11,892 bases of DNA from Chloroflexota bacterium (GCA_030666985.1 DAOUWT010000059.1:1-11892), one strand, 5' to 3'; positions 1-7,227 are shown, numbered from the stretch's first letter. The notes: generated by a model not told the origin, from the letters alone. Translations and numbers: made by a program.

Positions 1-150
1 CACGCATCACGCAACACACCATCACGCAACACACCATCACGCATCACGCAACACACCATCACGCAACACACCATCACGCAACACACCATCACGCATCACG
101 CACCACGTACCACGCATCACGCATCACGCATCACGCCATCACGTTTCACC
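1..150. repeat. Tandem TCACGC-word array, 15-bp and 7-bp units
   Basis: The unit ATCACGCAACACACC (15 bp) occurs five times without mismatch, at 6-20, 21-35, 43-57, 58-72 and 73-87. It is interspersed with the bare 7-mer ATCACGC (36-42, 88-94, 95-101), and related words continue to about 150. The array ends immediately before the ribosome binding site of the first gene. The window begins inside it, so its full length and any promoter upstream cannot be seen. The spacing is not that of a CRISPR array: there are no unique spacers. Confidence 0.95.
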
Positions 151-151
151 C

Positions 152-157
152 AGGAGG
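152..157 (+). promoter_or_regulatory. Ribosome binding site that fixes a TTG start
   Basis: AGGAGG lies 5 bases before the TTG at 163. It is a near-perfect Shine-Dalgarno sequence, and the next in-frame ATG is more than 100 codons downstream. This supports TTG as the start codon of the first gene. Confidence 0.85.
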
Positions 158-162
158 CCAAT

Positions 163-1011
163 TTGATTGAGCAAATACAAGCGAAAGCCAAAGAGTTGCT
201 GGAAAGCGGACAGGTAAGCTGCGTCATTGGCTACGAGACTGCCACAGACGGTGGAACTCGCCCAGCCTTTATTTATGGCCCTGATGACGTAGGCCGCCTG
301 GTCTGGGATCAGCACTGTCATGCCAACTTGGTAAATTATTTACACGACAAAAAGAAACCGCCCAAACGGGGAGCAGACATCCCCAGCGTGGCCGTGATAG
401 CCAAACCTTGCGACAGCCGCACTATTAACTTGTTACTGAGCGAGAGCCAAATCCAGCGCGATAAAGTTCACGTCATTGGCCTGACCTGTGAGGGCATGTT
501 AGAAGACGGCGAGCTCCAAGCCCGCTGCCAAAACTGCGAGACCCGCTCTCCGGTAGTGTATGACACGCTGATTGGAGAAGCCCCAGAAGTGGAGATCAGC
601 GATGATTTCGAGGATGTGGCCGAAGTGGAAGGCATGTCGCCTGAAGAACGGCTGCGTTTTTGGCTCTCAGAGTTTGACCGTTGCATTCGTTGTTATGCCT
701 GCCGCCAAGCTTGCCCCGGCTGCTATTGCGATGTGTGCGAGTTTGACCGTGACGACTCGCTCTGGATTGGAATGCAGAACGAGATGCCAGAGAAATACTT
801 TTTCCACACCTTCCGCGCCATGCACCTGGCCGGCCGCTGCGTCGAGTGCAACGCCTGCGAAGAAGCTTGTCCCATGGACATACCCCTCAGTTTACTCAAC
901 CGCAAGCTGACTAAAGAAGTGGAAGAATTATTCGACCATCGGGGCGGCCTGACCACAGAACCAACACCCTTTGTGACCCTCTTGAAAGAAGGGGAGATAC
1001 CATTAATATGA
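163..1011 (+). CDS. Paired [4Fe-4S] electron-transfer subunit, FlxB/FlxC-like
   Basis: This 282-residue soluble protein starts at TTG. The N-terminal ~150 residues resemble the FrhB/FdhB-like beta-subunit fold, with a KPCDSRT segment (81-87) and cysteines at 83, 109, 122 and 125. The C-terminal half has two ferredoxin-type motifs: C174, C177, C180, C184 and C226, C229, C232, C236. Extra cysteines (187, 189, 192) follow the first motif and could bind another centre. There is no signal peptide or membrane segment. It overlaps the next gene by 4 bases (ATGA), so translation is probably coupled. Next to an FAD/NAD subunit and hdrCBA-mvhD, the best reading is an iron-sulfur subunit (FlxB or FlxC type) of a Flox-Hdr complex that relays electrons from NAD(P)H towards Hdr. 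I cannot tell FlxB from FlxC by eye. A sulfite reductase or sulfhydrogenase iron-sulfur subunit is the alternative. Confidence 0.8.
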   Translation: MIEQIQAKAKELLESGQVSCVIGYETATDGGTRPAFIYGPDDVGRLVWDQHCHANLVNYLHDKKKPPKRGADIPSVAVIAKPCDSRTINLLLSESQIQRDKVHVIGLTCEGMLEDGELQARCQNCETRSPVVYDTLIGEAPEVEISDDFEDVAEVEGMSPEERLRFWLSEFDRCIRCYACRQACPGCYCDVCEFDRDDSLWIGMQNEMPEKYFFHTFRAMHLAGRCVECNACEEACPMDIPLSLLNRKLTKEVEELFDHRGGLTTEPTPFVTLLKEGEIPLI

Positions 1012-2030
1012 AATTCATTACTCACAATAACTTATTGGCCTGGCTGGGCAAATTAAAAGAAGAGCGAACACTGATTGCTCCTCAAGATGTGGGCAAAGGC
1101 CATATCCATTATCGACCCGTTAGCGATATGGATGCCATCACCTTTGACTACACCCGGCCAGATATGTCCGCCAAAGAATTTCTCTTCCCGCAAACAGAGC
1201 GACTGATGCGGATTGAAAAACGCGGCGACGAAGTGACCTTGCACGATTATTTCTTAGAAGAAAAACAAGTCATTTTCGGATTGCGCCCCTGCGACGCCCA
1301 CGGCTTTTTGGCATTCGATGCCTTGTTCCTCGAGCAAGACCCGCCCGATGCTTATTATGCCCGCCGCCGGGAGATGACAACCCTGGTTGGTCTCTCTTGC
1401 CCGGAGATGTGGGAGAATTGCTTCTGCGGGAGCGTGGGGGGCGGCCCGGATGATCCCTCCCACGTGGACGTGCTCCTCACCGCCCTGGGGGATGGTTACG
1501 CCGTCCAGGTGACGACTCCCAAGGGGGAAGCGTTGCTGGCCTCCGCCAACGTCCAAGAAAAGCCAGACCTGGCCCTGCCAGAAATCCCCCAAAACGACCC
1601 CATCCCCATTCTCCCCACGGGAGAATGGCCGGCCCTCTTCGACAATCAATACTGGGCGCGGCTGGGAGAGCGATGCTTGAGCTGCAAGCTCTGCACCTAC
1701 GTTTGCCCCGCTTGCCGCTGTTTTGACCTGCGGGATGAAGAAGTCCTTTCCGGGGCGGGACTGGTGATCCACGACCGGATGCGCGTGTGGGATGCTTGCA
1801 CCGCACCCAATTACCGCACCATCGCCGGGGGGCACAACTCCCGGGCCGTCAAAGGCCAACGTATACGCAACCGCTACTACTGCAAATTTTATTATTATCC
1901 CGAAGACTTCGGCCCCTTGGGATGCGTGGGCTGCGGGCGCTGCATTGAGGCCTGCCCGGTCAACATTGACATCGCCGAAATGTTAGTGGCAGTTTCTGAC
2001 ATGAGCCAAGGCCAGGAGGTATCAGCATGA
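1008..2030 (+). CDS. Sulfhydrogenase-beta/AsrA-like [4Fe-4S] subunit (FlxC/FlxB-like)
   Basis: This is a 340-residue cytoplasmic iron-sulfur protein. The segment GLRPCDAHGFLAFD (91-104) matches the conserved region of sulfhydrogenase beta/AsrA-type proteins, and C131, C138 and C140 follow in a Cys-rich stretch. Two classical [4Fe-4S] motifs are at C223, C226, C229, C233 and C306, C309, C312, C316, with additional cysteines at 236 and 238. ATG at 1008 overlaps the previous stop; GGGGAG at 991-996 is a somewhat distant ribosome site (11 bases). The gene in turn overlaps the FAD subunit gene by 4 bases, giving a tight three-gene unit. In known sulfhydrogenase, Asr and Flx systems such a subunit sits between the FAD/NAD(P)H subunit and the catalytic partner. 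Here that partner would be Hdr. Exact FlxB versus FlxC assignment is uncertain. Confidence 0.82.
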   Translation: MKFITHNNLLAWLGKLKEERTLIAPQDVGKGHIHYRPVSDMDAITFDYTRPDMSAKEFLFPQTERLMRIEKRGDEVTLHDYFLEEKQVIFGLRPCDAHGFLAFDALFLEQDPPDAYYARRREMTTLVGLSCPEMWENCFCGSVGGGPDDPSHVDVLLTALGDGYAVQVTTPKGEALLASANVQEKPDLALPEIPQNDPIPILPTGEWPALFDNQYWARLGERCLSCKLCTYVCPACRCFDLRDEEVLSGAGLVIHDRMRVWDACTAPNYRTIAGGHNSRAVKGQRIRNRYYCKFYYYPEDFGPLGCVGCGRCIEACPVNIDIAEMLVAVSDMSQGQEVSA

Positions 2031-2887
2031 CAGAACACAACCATAAGCATCATTCCATGCGCCCCTATTTGGGAAGATTAGCTGGTATAAAAGAGTTGGG
2101 AACCGACATCCGTTTATTCCAAATTGAGCTTGCGGACGAGGCTGGAAAAGAGGCTTTTGCGGATTATAAACCCGGCCAGTTCGGTTTTGTCTCTGCCTTC
2201 GGGGAGGGGGAGGCCCCCTTCGGGATCACGTCTATCCCCGCCCAGAGTGACCTGCTGGAGTTTGCCATCCACCGCCACCCCCACGGAAAAACCACCCAGG
2301 GATTGCACAACCTGTCGGTGGGCGACCCCATTGGGGTACGGGGCCCGCTGGGGAATTCCTTCCCCATGGAAGACATCAAAGGCAAGGACATCATCGTCCT
2401 CGGCGGCGGAATTGGCGGCGCTCCCCTCCGCCCTGTTATCAAAACGGTCATGGAAAACCGGGACGATTACGGCACCATGACCATCCTTTGGGCGGCCCGC
2501 AATCCTGGCCTGCTCATATTTACCGATGAGTATGACGAATGGCGCGATGCCCCTCGCACCGAACTGCACCTCACCGTAGACAACAAACCCCCCGATTGGG
2601 ATGAGGGCGACGAGGGCTTGATCACCGCTCTGCTGGAGAAGGTGAATCCCGGCCCGGAGAACGCCATCACCATCACCTGCGGCCCGCCGATCATGATCCA
2701 CTTTGTGGCCCTGACTTTGAAAAAATTAGGCTTCACGCTGGATCAGATGTTGGTCACTTTAGAAGGCCGCATGCACTGCGGAATTGGAAAATGCGGGCGT
2801 TGTAACCTGGGCGATATTTTTGTTTGTACTGATGGCCCGGTCTTTTACCATTCGGATGTTGCCGAATTGTTGGAGAGCTTTTTGTGA
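2027..2887 (+). CDS. flxA: FAD/NAD(P)H oxidoreductase subunit with [2Fe-2S] site, FlxA-like
   Basis: This 286-residue protein belongs to the ferredoxin-NADP reductase superfamily, in the branch that includes sulfhydrogenase gamma, AsrB, PyrK and FlxA. An N-terminal FAD-binding barrel carries the APFGITSIP segment (63-71, in place of RxYS) and GVRGPLGNSF (103-112). A Rossmann-type NAD(P) domain has GGGIGGAPLRP at 126-136. The C-terminal EGRMHCGIGKCGRC region with C251, C256, C259 and C267 binds a [2Fe-2S] cluster. The start is supported by AGGAGG at 2014-2019, 7 bases upstream and inside the preceding gene; the two genes overlap by 4 bases. It should be the entry point where NADH or NADPH donates electrons. 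The symbol flxA rests on the downstream hdr/mvhD genes; sequence alone would also allow asrB or a sulfhydrogenase gamma gene. Confidence 0.85.
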   Translation: MTEHNHKHHSMRPYLGRLAGIKELGTDIRLFQIELADEAGKEAFADYKPGQFGFVSAFGEGEAPFGITSIPAQSDLLEFAIHRHPHGKTTQGLHNLSVGDPIGVRGPLGNSFPMEDIKGKDIIVLGGGIGGAPLRPVIKTVMENRDDYGTMTILWAARNPGLLIFTDEYDEWRDAPRTELHLTVDNKPPDWDEGDEGLITALLEKVNPGPENAITITCGPPIMIHFVALTLKKLGFTLDQMLVTLEGRMHCGIGKCGRCNLGDIFVCTDGPVFYHSDVAELLESFL

Positions 2888-3107
2888 GGTTGGTAAGTTG
2901 GTATATTGGGAAACTGGTAAGTTGGTAAATTGGTAAATTGGGAAATTGGTAGATTGGGAAACTGGTACAGTTGGGAAATTGGTATATTGGGAGACTGGTT
3001 GTATCTTTGACCGATCTACTAATTTACCGATCAACCAATATACCAATCCACCAATATACCAACCCTCACGTTTTACTCATTACTCATCACGCTTCACGTT
3101 TCACGTT
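2888..3107. repeat. TTGGTA-word array with inverted second arm
   Basis: Right after the stop codon comes about 113 bases of variants of TTGGTAAATTGG and TTGGGAAACTGG. After a unique core of about 20 bases (3001-3020) the complementary words appear: CCAATATACCAA at 3035-3046 and 3051-3062. Their exact reverse complement TTGGTATATTGG is at 2898-2909 and 2979-2990. From about 3066 the words switch to the TCACG/TCATTAC family seen in the other gaps. In RNA the two arms could fold into a long imperfect hairpin between the flxA-like gene and hdrC. Confidence 0.9.
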
Positions 3108-3108
3108 C

Positions 3109-3113
3109 AGGAG
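3109..3113 (+). promoter_or_regulatory. Ribosome binding site that fixes the hdrC start
   Basis: AGGAG lies 6 bases before ATG at 3120. The reading frame stays open upstream to 2946, but that part translates the repeat array and has no homologous protein character. This site therefore marks the real start. Confidence 0.85.
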
Positions 3114-3119
3114 CACATA

Positions 3120-3668
3120 ATGACCTTAGAGCCTAACTCTGTATACGAAAAAATTATCACTGAACTTCCCGATGGGGAAAAACTCAAGAGTTGTTTGCAA
3201 TGCGGCAATTGCACCGGTTCCTGTCCCTCGGCGACTGATATGGATTATGCGCCGCGCGGGTTGTTCGCCTTGATAGCGGCTGGGCAGGATGAAAAGGTAT
3301 TGCGCGCTAATACTTTTTGGTACTGTGTGTCTTGCTACCAGTGCACTGTGCGCTGCCCGCAAGAAATCCCCATTACCGATATTATGTATCATCTCAAGCA
3401 TCAGGCCATAGAAAAAGGTTTGTATACCACGGACGCGAAAGATTTTTCGGGGACTTTTATTGGGATGGTAGAGCACTTTGGGCGTTCCTTTGAGTTGGGC
3501 CTTGCTGCGGGATTTCATCTTCTTCATCACCCGTTGGAAAGTGTGAAGATGGCCCCAATGGCGTTGGGTATGATGAGCAGAGGGCGGTTGAAGTTGCTTC
3601 CCAAGCGCATTAAAAATATGGGCCAACTACGCGCCATTTTAGATAAAGCTAAAGAGATAGGAGCATAA
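3120..3668 (+). CDS. hdrC: Heterodisulfide reductase subunit C (HdrC)
   Basis: This 182-residue protein has two [4Fe-4S] motifs: C25, C28, C31, C35 (CLQCGNCTGSCP) and C69, C72, C75, C79 (CVSCYQCTVRCP). The spacing is typical of HdrC, and the length fits the family (about 180-190). HdrC wires electrons from HdrA to the catalytic HdrB subunit. There is no membrane segment, so this is the soluble HdrABC type and not HdrDE. The C-terminal ~90 residues are helical-looking, with a His-containing stretch (about 132-136) and a basic end. It is followed by hdrB after 2 bases, with the hdrB ribosome site overlapping its last codons, so the two are certainly cotranscribed. An in-frame extension to 2946 is rejected because it encodes repeat DNA. 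Confidence 0.92.
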   Translation: MTLEPNSVYEKIITELPDGEKLKSCLQCGNCTGSCPSATDMDYAPRGLFALIAAGQDEKVLRANTFWYCVSCYQCTVRCPQEIPITDIMYHLKHQAIEKGLYTTDAKDFSGTFIGMVEHFGRSFELGLAAGFHLLHHPLESVKMAPMALGMMSRGRLKLLPKRIKNMGQLRAILDKAKEIGA

Positions 3669-3670
3669 AA

Positions 3671-4627
3671 ATGAAATATGCCTGGTATCCCGGATGCTCG
3701 GCTGAAGGCAACTCTTTCGCCTACGACGAAACCAGTCGGATGATAGCTGAAGCATTGGGTATAGAGTTTCAAGAAATAGATGATTGGAATTGTTGCGGGG
3801 CCACAGAATATTTTTCTGTTAACCAATTACCGGCTTATGCATTGGTGGCCCGCAACTTGGCGCTCATCAATGCTGAGGAGACGCCTCAGGTCATCGCTCC
3901 TTGCAGCGCCTGTTACATCAATCTAAAAAAGACAGATGAAAAGATGGCTAAATATGAGCAACTGAATACGGAAGTAAACGTTGCTCTGGCAGCCGGAAAT
4001 TTATCTTATGAGCCTGGCGCGGTCAAATCACGGCACTTTTTGGATGTGGTTTGCAATGACGTGGGCTATGAGGCTGTCAAAGAAAAGATGACACAATCAC
4101 TGGCTGGTCTTACCCTGGTTCCGTATTATGGTTGTTATATGGGCCGCCCGGAAGATAATTTTGACCACCCTGAAAGACCGCAAACCATGGATACTCTCCT
4201 AAAGACATTGGGAGCGGATGTGCCGGACTATTCCCTTAAAACCATTTGTTGCGGCGGGCACATGACCCAACTTAGCGCTGAGGCGTCTCTGCGCATTCTG
4301 CGTCATTTGTTAGAAGGAGCAAACCAACTGAACGCCGACGCTATGGTTGTGGGCTGTCCTATGTGCCAACTCAACCTGGATGCTTACCAGAAGGATGTCA
4401 ACAGCGCATACAAGACTAATTATCAAATCCCCATAGTCTATTTTTCTCAAGTGATGGGCCTGGCCTTTGGAATGGATCCTGAAACGCTTATGTTCGAGCG
4501 GGGGATCGTCTCTTCCAAAGCGATGTTAGAAAAGTGGCTTACTGCTGAACCGGCGTCTAAAAAGCGCAGGCGGCGAGAGAAGCGGGATAAGAACGCTTTG
4601 CCGATGCCAAAACAACTTGAATCGTGA
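3671..4627 (+). CDS. hdrB: Heterodisulfide reductase subunit B (HdrB)
   Basis: This 318-residue protein carries both CCG domains that hold the two noncubane [4Fe-4S] clusters at the disulfide-reducing site. The first is C9-x31-C41 C42-x35-C78-xx-C81; the second is C155, C193, C194, C229, C232. All ligands are present, so it should be catalytically competent. Its acceptor in bacteria is not known from this sequence; a CoM-S-S-CoB-like heterodisulfide is unlikely here, and DsrC-type or other protein disulfides have been proposed for bacterial Hdr. ATG at 3671 has AGGAG at 3659-3663. After the conserved core (to about 290) there is an unusual tail rich in Lys and Arg (297-307) that makes the protein longer than typical HdrB. 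The stop codon is followed at once by GAGTAA-type repeat words. Confidence 0.93.
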   Translation: MKYAWYPGCSAEGNSFAYDETSRMIAEALGIEFQEIDDWNCCGATEYFSVNQLPAYALVARNLALINAEETPQVIAPCSACYINLKKTDEKMAKYEQLNTEVNVALAAGNLSYEPGAVKSRHFLDVVCNDVGYEAVKEKMTQSLAGLTLVPYYGCYMGRPEDNFDHPERPQTMDTLLKTLGADVPDYSLKTICCGGHMTQLSAEASLRILRHLLEGANQLNADAMVVGCPMCQLNLDAYQKDVNSAYKTNYQIPIVYFSQVMGLAFGMDPETLMFERGIVSSKAMLEKWLTAEPASKKRRRREKRDKNALPMPKQLES

Positions 4628-4699
4628 AAAATAAAGAGTGAAGAGTAAAGAGTAAAACGTAACTCATCACTCATTACTCATTACTCATTACTTCATTAC
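4628..4699. repeat. GAGTAA / TTACTC inverted word array
   Basis: GAGTGA and GAGTAA words run from 4636 to about 4660, then the complementary TCATCAC and TCATTAC words run from 4662 to about 4697. The 18 bases at 4643-4660 recur exactly at 9885-9902 after the acyl-CoA ligase gene. The array ends at the hdrA ribosome binding site. Confidence 0.9.
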
Positions 4700-4709
4700 C
4701 TCCTAGGAG
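4700..4709 (+). promoter_or_regulatory. hdrA ribosome binding site within a 10-bp palindrome
   Basis: CTCCTAGGAG is a perfect palindrome. Its right half AGGAG (4705-4709) is the Shine-Dalgarno sequence, 6 bases before the hdrA ATG, and its left half (with C4699, CCTCC) resembles the 16S anti-Shine-Dalgarno core. A hairpin with no loop cannot close fully, but the left half could compete for the site through other pairing. Any regulatory role is speculation. Confidence 0.6.
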
Positions 4710-4715
4710 ACTATA

Positions 4716-6713
4716 ATGAAAAAAGGTGTTTATATTTGTCATTGCGGGAGCAATATTGCCGGCACAGTGGACGTGGAAGAAGTTTCCAAATGGGCCGATG
4801 ATTTAGAGGATGTAGCCATCTCGCGTGACTATAAATTCATGTGCTCCAGCTTGGGGCAGGAACTTATAGAAAAAGACATCGAGGAATATGGACTGGATCG
4901 GGTAGTGGTGGCGTCTTGTTCGCCGCACATGCACGAATCCACGTTCCGGGGAGCCTGCCAACGGGCTGGGCTTAACCCTTATTTTATGGAAATGGCCAAT
5001 ATCCGTGAGCATTGTTCCTGGGTTCACAAGGACAAAGAGGCCGGCACAGAAAAATCTAAAGCGCTTGTGGCTGCTGCACTGTCGCGGGTTGGCCATCACG
5101 AACCGCTTGTCATTCAGTACGCTCCAGTTGATAAAAACACTCTGGTTGTTGGTGGAGGTATAGCTGGTATTCAGGCTGCCCTAGAGATCGCCAATTCCGG
5201 TTATCACGTTTATTTGGTAGAGCGGGAACCAAGCATAGGCGGGCACATGTCTCAGTTGGATAAGACTTTTCCAACTTTAGACTGTTCTGCTTGTATCCTC
5301 ACACCGCGTATGTTCGAGGCGGGCAATCATGAAAATATAACCTTGCTCACTTATTCCGAAGTGGAAAATGTGGATGGATACATAGGTAACTTTGAAGTTC
5401 GTATCCGCAAGCGGGCCCGTGCCATTGATGAAGAGGCTTGCACGGGCTGCGGCCTGTGCGAGGAAAAATGCCCCATCAGTGTGGTAGATGACGTCTTCGA
5501 AGCGGGGCTGGGCTATCGTAAAGCCGTTTACCGTCCCTTCCCCCAGGCGGTCCCTAAATATCCGGTCATTGACCGTGAGAACTGCACTTGGTACCAAAAA
5601 GGCAAATGCCGCTTGTGCGAGAAAGTCTGCCCTACCGACGCCATTGATTTCGAGCAGGAAGATGAGATATTGGAAGTGAAAGTGGGAAATATCATCGTGG
5701 CTACAGGTTACGATGCCTTTGACGCCCGGCGGATCCCGCAGTACGGTTATGGGCGTTATCCCAATGTTTTTACCGGGCTGGAATTCGAACGCATGACCAA
5801 CGCAGCCGGCCCTACAACCGGAAAAGTGGTCCTGCGCGACGGTGTCAATGTGCCGGAAAGCGTGGCAATAATCCACTGTGTGGGCAGCCGAGACAAGAAA
5901 TACAATGAATACTGCTCCGCGGTTTGCTGCATGTATTCCCTTAAATTTGCCCACATGGTGCATGACAAATTACCAGACGCCAAAGTATATAACTTTTACA
6001 TAGATATCCGCACCCCGGCTAAGGGTTACGAAGAGTTTTATCACCGCCTATTAGAAGAAGGTACCATCTTTATTCGCGGGCGGGCTGCTTCTATCAGTGA
6101 TGTTGCCCTGACGGTAGAGGAAGAAGGCAAGTTGATTGTGACCGCCGAGGATACCTTGATTGGCGAACAGCGCCGTATCCCCGTGGATATGGCTATTCTA
6201 TCTACCGGTTTGGAAGCACGTCACGACAGCCAGGAAGTGGCTAGAACTTTTAGCATTAGTATTGATAAGAATGGCTTTTTCCGAGAGCGGCATCCCAAGC
6301 TAGACCCCGTTGCTACTATGACCGGGGGGGTATTCATTGCCGGGGCCGCCCAAGGCCCGCGCGATATTCCCAGTTCGGTGGCCCAGGGAGCGGCTGCGGC
6401 AGCCCGCGTACTTTCCATTATTGATAAAGGGGAAGTGGAAATGGAAGCCGCTACGGCCGAGGTCAATGACCTCACCTGCGTAGGGTGCCGGATGTGCGTT
6501 ATATCTTGCCCTTATGAGGCCATAGACTATCTTGAAGACCGCCAAAAGGCTGAAGTGAATAGAGCTTTGTGCAAGGGCTGCGGAACGTGCGTGGCCGCTT
6601 GCCCTTCTAAATCTATTACCTTGCATCATTTCACTGATCAAGAACTGATGGCTCAGATGACCGGGGCCATGAATGCCCTCTTTGAGATAGATGGGGTGCT
6701 GATGCCAGCGTGA
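4716..6713 (+). CDS. hdrA: Heterodisulfide reductase subunit A (HdrA), FAD/iron-sulfur hub
   Basis: This 665-residue protein has full HdrA length. The N-terminal domain has C8, C10, C43 and C68. A Rossmann FAD motif VVGGGIAGIQAALE spans 144-157, followed by the GGHMSQLDKTFPTLDCSAC segment (175-193). Ferredoxin motifs are at C242, C245, C248, C252 and C290, C298, C301, C305 in the inserted domain, and at C588, C591, C594, C598 and C619, C622, C625, C629 at the C-terminus. C388, C400, C404 and C405 correspond to the HdrA-specific cluster near the flavin. In characterised complexes HdrA is the flavin-based bifurcating subunit, sending one electron to ferredoxin and one through HdrC to HdrB. Every cluster ligand I can place is kept, so a functional enzyme is expected. 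Electrons should arrive from the MvhD/FlxD protein encoded next. The stop codon TGA lies in the repeat word GCGTGAAG. Confidence 0.95.
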   Translation: MKKGVYICHCGSNIAGTVDVEEVSKWADDLEDVAISRDYKFMCSSLGQELIEKDIEEYGLDRVVVASCSPHMHESTFRGACQRAGLNPYFMEMANIREHCSWVHKDKEAGTEKSKALVAAALSRVGHHEPLVIQYAPVDKNTLVVGGGIAGIQAALEIANSGYHVYLVEREPSIGGHMSQLDKTFPTLDCSACILTPRMFEAGNHENITLLTYSEVENVDGYIGNFEVRIRKRARAIDEEACTGCGLCEEKCPISVVDDVFEAGLGYRKAVYRPFPQAVPKYPVIDRENCTWYQKGKCRLCEKVCPTDAIDFEQEDEILEVKVGNIIVATGYDAFDARRIPQYGYGRYPNVFTGLEFERMTNAAGPTTGKVVLRDGVNVPESVAIIHCVGSRDKKYNEYCSAVCCMYSLKFAHMVHDKLPDAKVYNFYIDIRTPAKGYEEFYHRLLEEGTIFIRGRAASISDVALTVEEEGKLIVTAEDTLIGEQRRIPVDMAILSTGLEARHDSQEVARTFSISIDKNGFFRERHPKLDPVATMTGGVFIAGAAQGPRDIPSSVAQGAAAAARVLSIIDKGEVEMEAATAEVNDLTCVGCRMCVISCPYEAIDYLEDRQKAEVNRALCKGCGTCVAACPSKSITLHHFTDQELMAQMTGAMNALFEIDGVLMPA

Positions 6714-6780
6714 AGAGTGATGAGTGATGCGTGAAGTCACGTTTTCACGTCGTCACGTTTCACAATTTCACGTTTCACGA
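6714..6780. repeat. GAGTGATGCGTGA / TCACGTTTCACG word array
   Basis: GAGTGATG words follow the stop codon, then TCACGTTT words run up to the mvhD leader. CGTGAA at 6730-6735 is complemented by TTCACG at 6744-6749, a possible small stem with an 8-base loop where the two word types meet. GCGTGAAG occurs at 6708-6715, spanning the hdrA stop, and again at 6729-6736. Confidence 0.88.
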
Positions 6781-6795
6781 ACTATGGAGAACTAA

Positions 6796-7221
6796 ATGCC
6801 TGAAAACAGCTACGAACCCAAAATAATTGGTTATTTATGCAATTGGTGCAGCTATGCCGGAGCGGATGGGGCCGGTTTAGCCCGCATTGAATATCCCCCT
6901 AATGTTAAGATTATTCGTGTGCCTTGCTCTGGGCGGGTTTCCCCAGAGATGGTTCTGCGTACCTTTATGCAAGGAGCGGATGGGGTGATGGTGTTGGGGT
7001 GTCACATTGGCGACTGCCACTATGGAAACGGTAACCACCGCACAGCCAAACGTTTCCCGGTGTATACTGAGTTGATGGATTATATGGGGATACCAAAAGA
7101 ACGTCTTTGGGTGCAATGGGTCTCCGCATCTGAGGGACCGATATTTGCCGAAGTTGTGGCTGAATTTACCGAACGCTTGCGTACCATGCCGCCCATGCGG
7201 GGGAAGTTGGAGGTTGGATAG
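6796..7221 (+). CDS. mvhD: MvhD/FlxD-type [2Fe-2S] electron-transfer protein
   Basis: This 141-residue protein matches MvhD in length and pattern: CNWCSYAGAD (C15, C18), PCSGRV (C44) and GCHIGDCHY (C69, C74). MvhD binds a [2Fe-2S] cluster and links the electron-donating module (MvhAG hydrogenase in methanogens, FlxABC in bacteria) to HdrA. With no hydrogenase genes beside it and an FAD/NAD(P)H subunit in the same cluster, it is best called FlxD-like. In some lineages this domain is fused to the HdrA C-terminus; here it is separate. GGAGA at 6786-6790 is the ribosome site, 5 bases before ATG. It is the last gene before the terminator at 7320. Confidence 0.93.
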   Translation: MPENSYEPKIIGYLCNWCSYAGADGAGLARIEYPPNVKIIRVPCSGRVSPEMVLRTFMQGADGVMVLGCHIGDCHYGNGNHRTAKRFPVYTELMDYMGIPKERLWVQWVSASEGPIFAEVVAEFTERLRTMPPMRGKLEVG

Positions 7222-7227
7222 ATTTTC

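Noticed and set aside
1..150. Possible CRISPR array
   Set aside because: The repeats are 7-15 bp, head-to-tail, with no unique spacers of constant length, and no cas gene is present.
1254..1859. Minus-strand open frame (201 codons)
   Set aside because: It is antisense to the well-supported iron-sulfur subunit gene; its Gly/Ala/His-rich composition reflects GC-rich codon shadow.
163..2887. Anaerobic sulfite reductase (asrABC) or sulfhydrogenase operon
   Set aside because: The subunits resemble these families, but no siroheme AsrC or NiFe hydrogenase gene follows; the downstream genes are hdrCBA and mvhD.
4712..4717. TATAAT overlapping the hdrA start codon
   Set aside because: A promoter here would start transcription inside the gene and remove the ribosome site; it is a chance match.
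5277..5963. Long minus-strand open frame (228 codons)
   Set aside because: It lies entirely inside hdrA, which has all family motifs on the + strand; the antisense frame has no recognisable domain or ribosome site.
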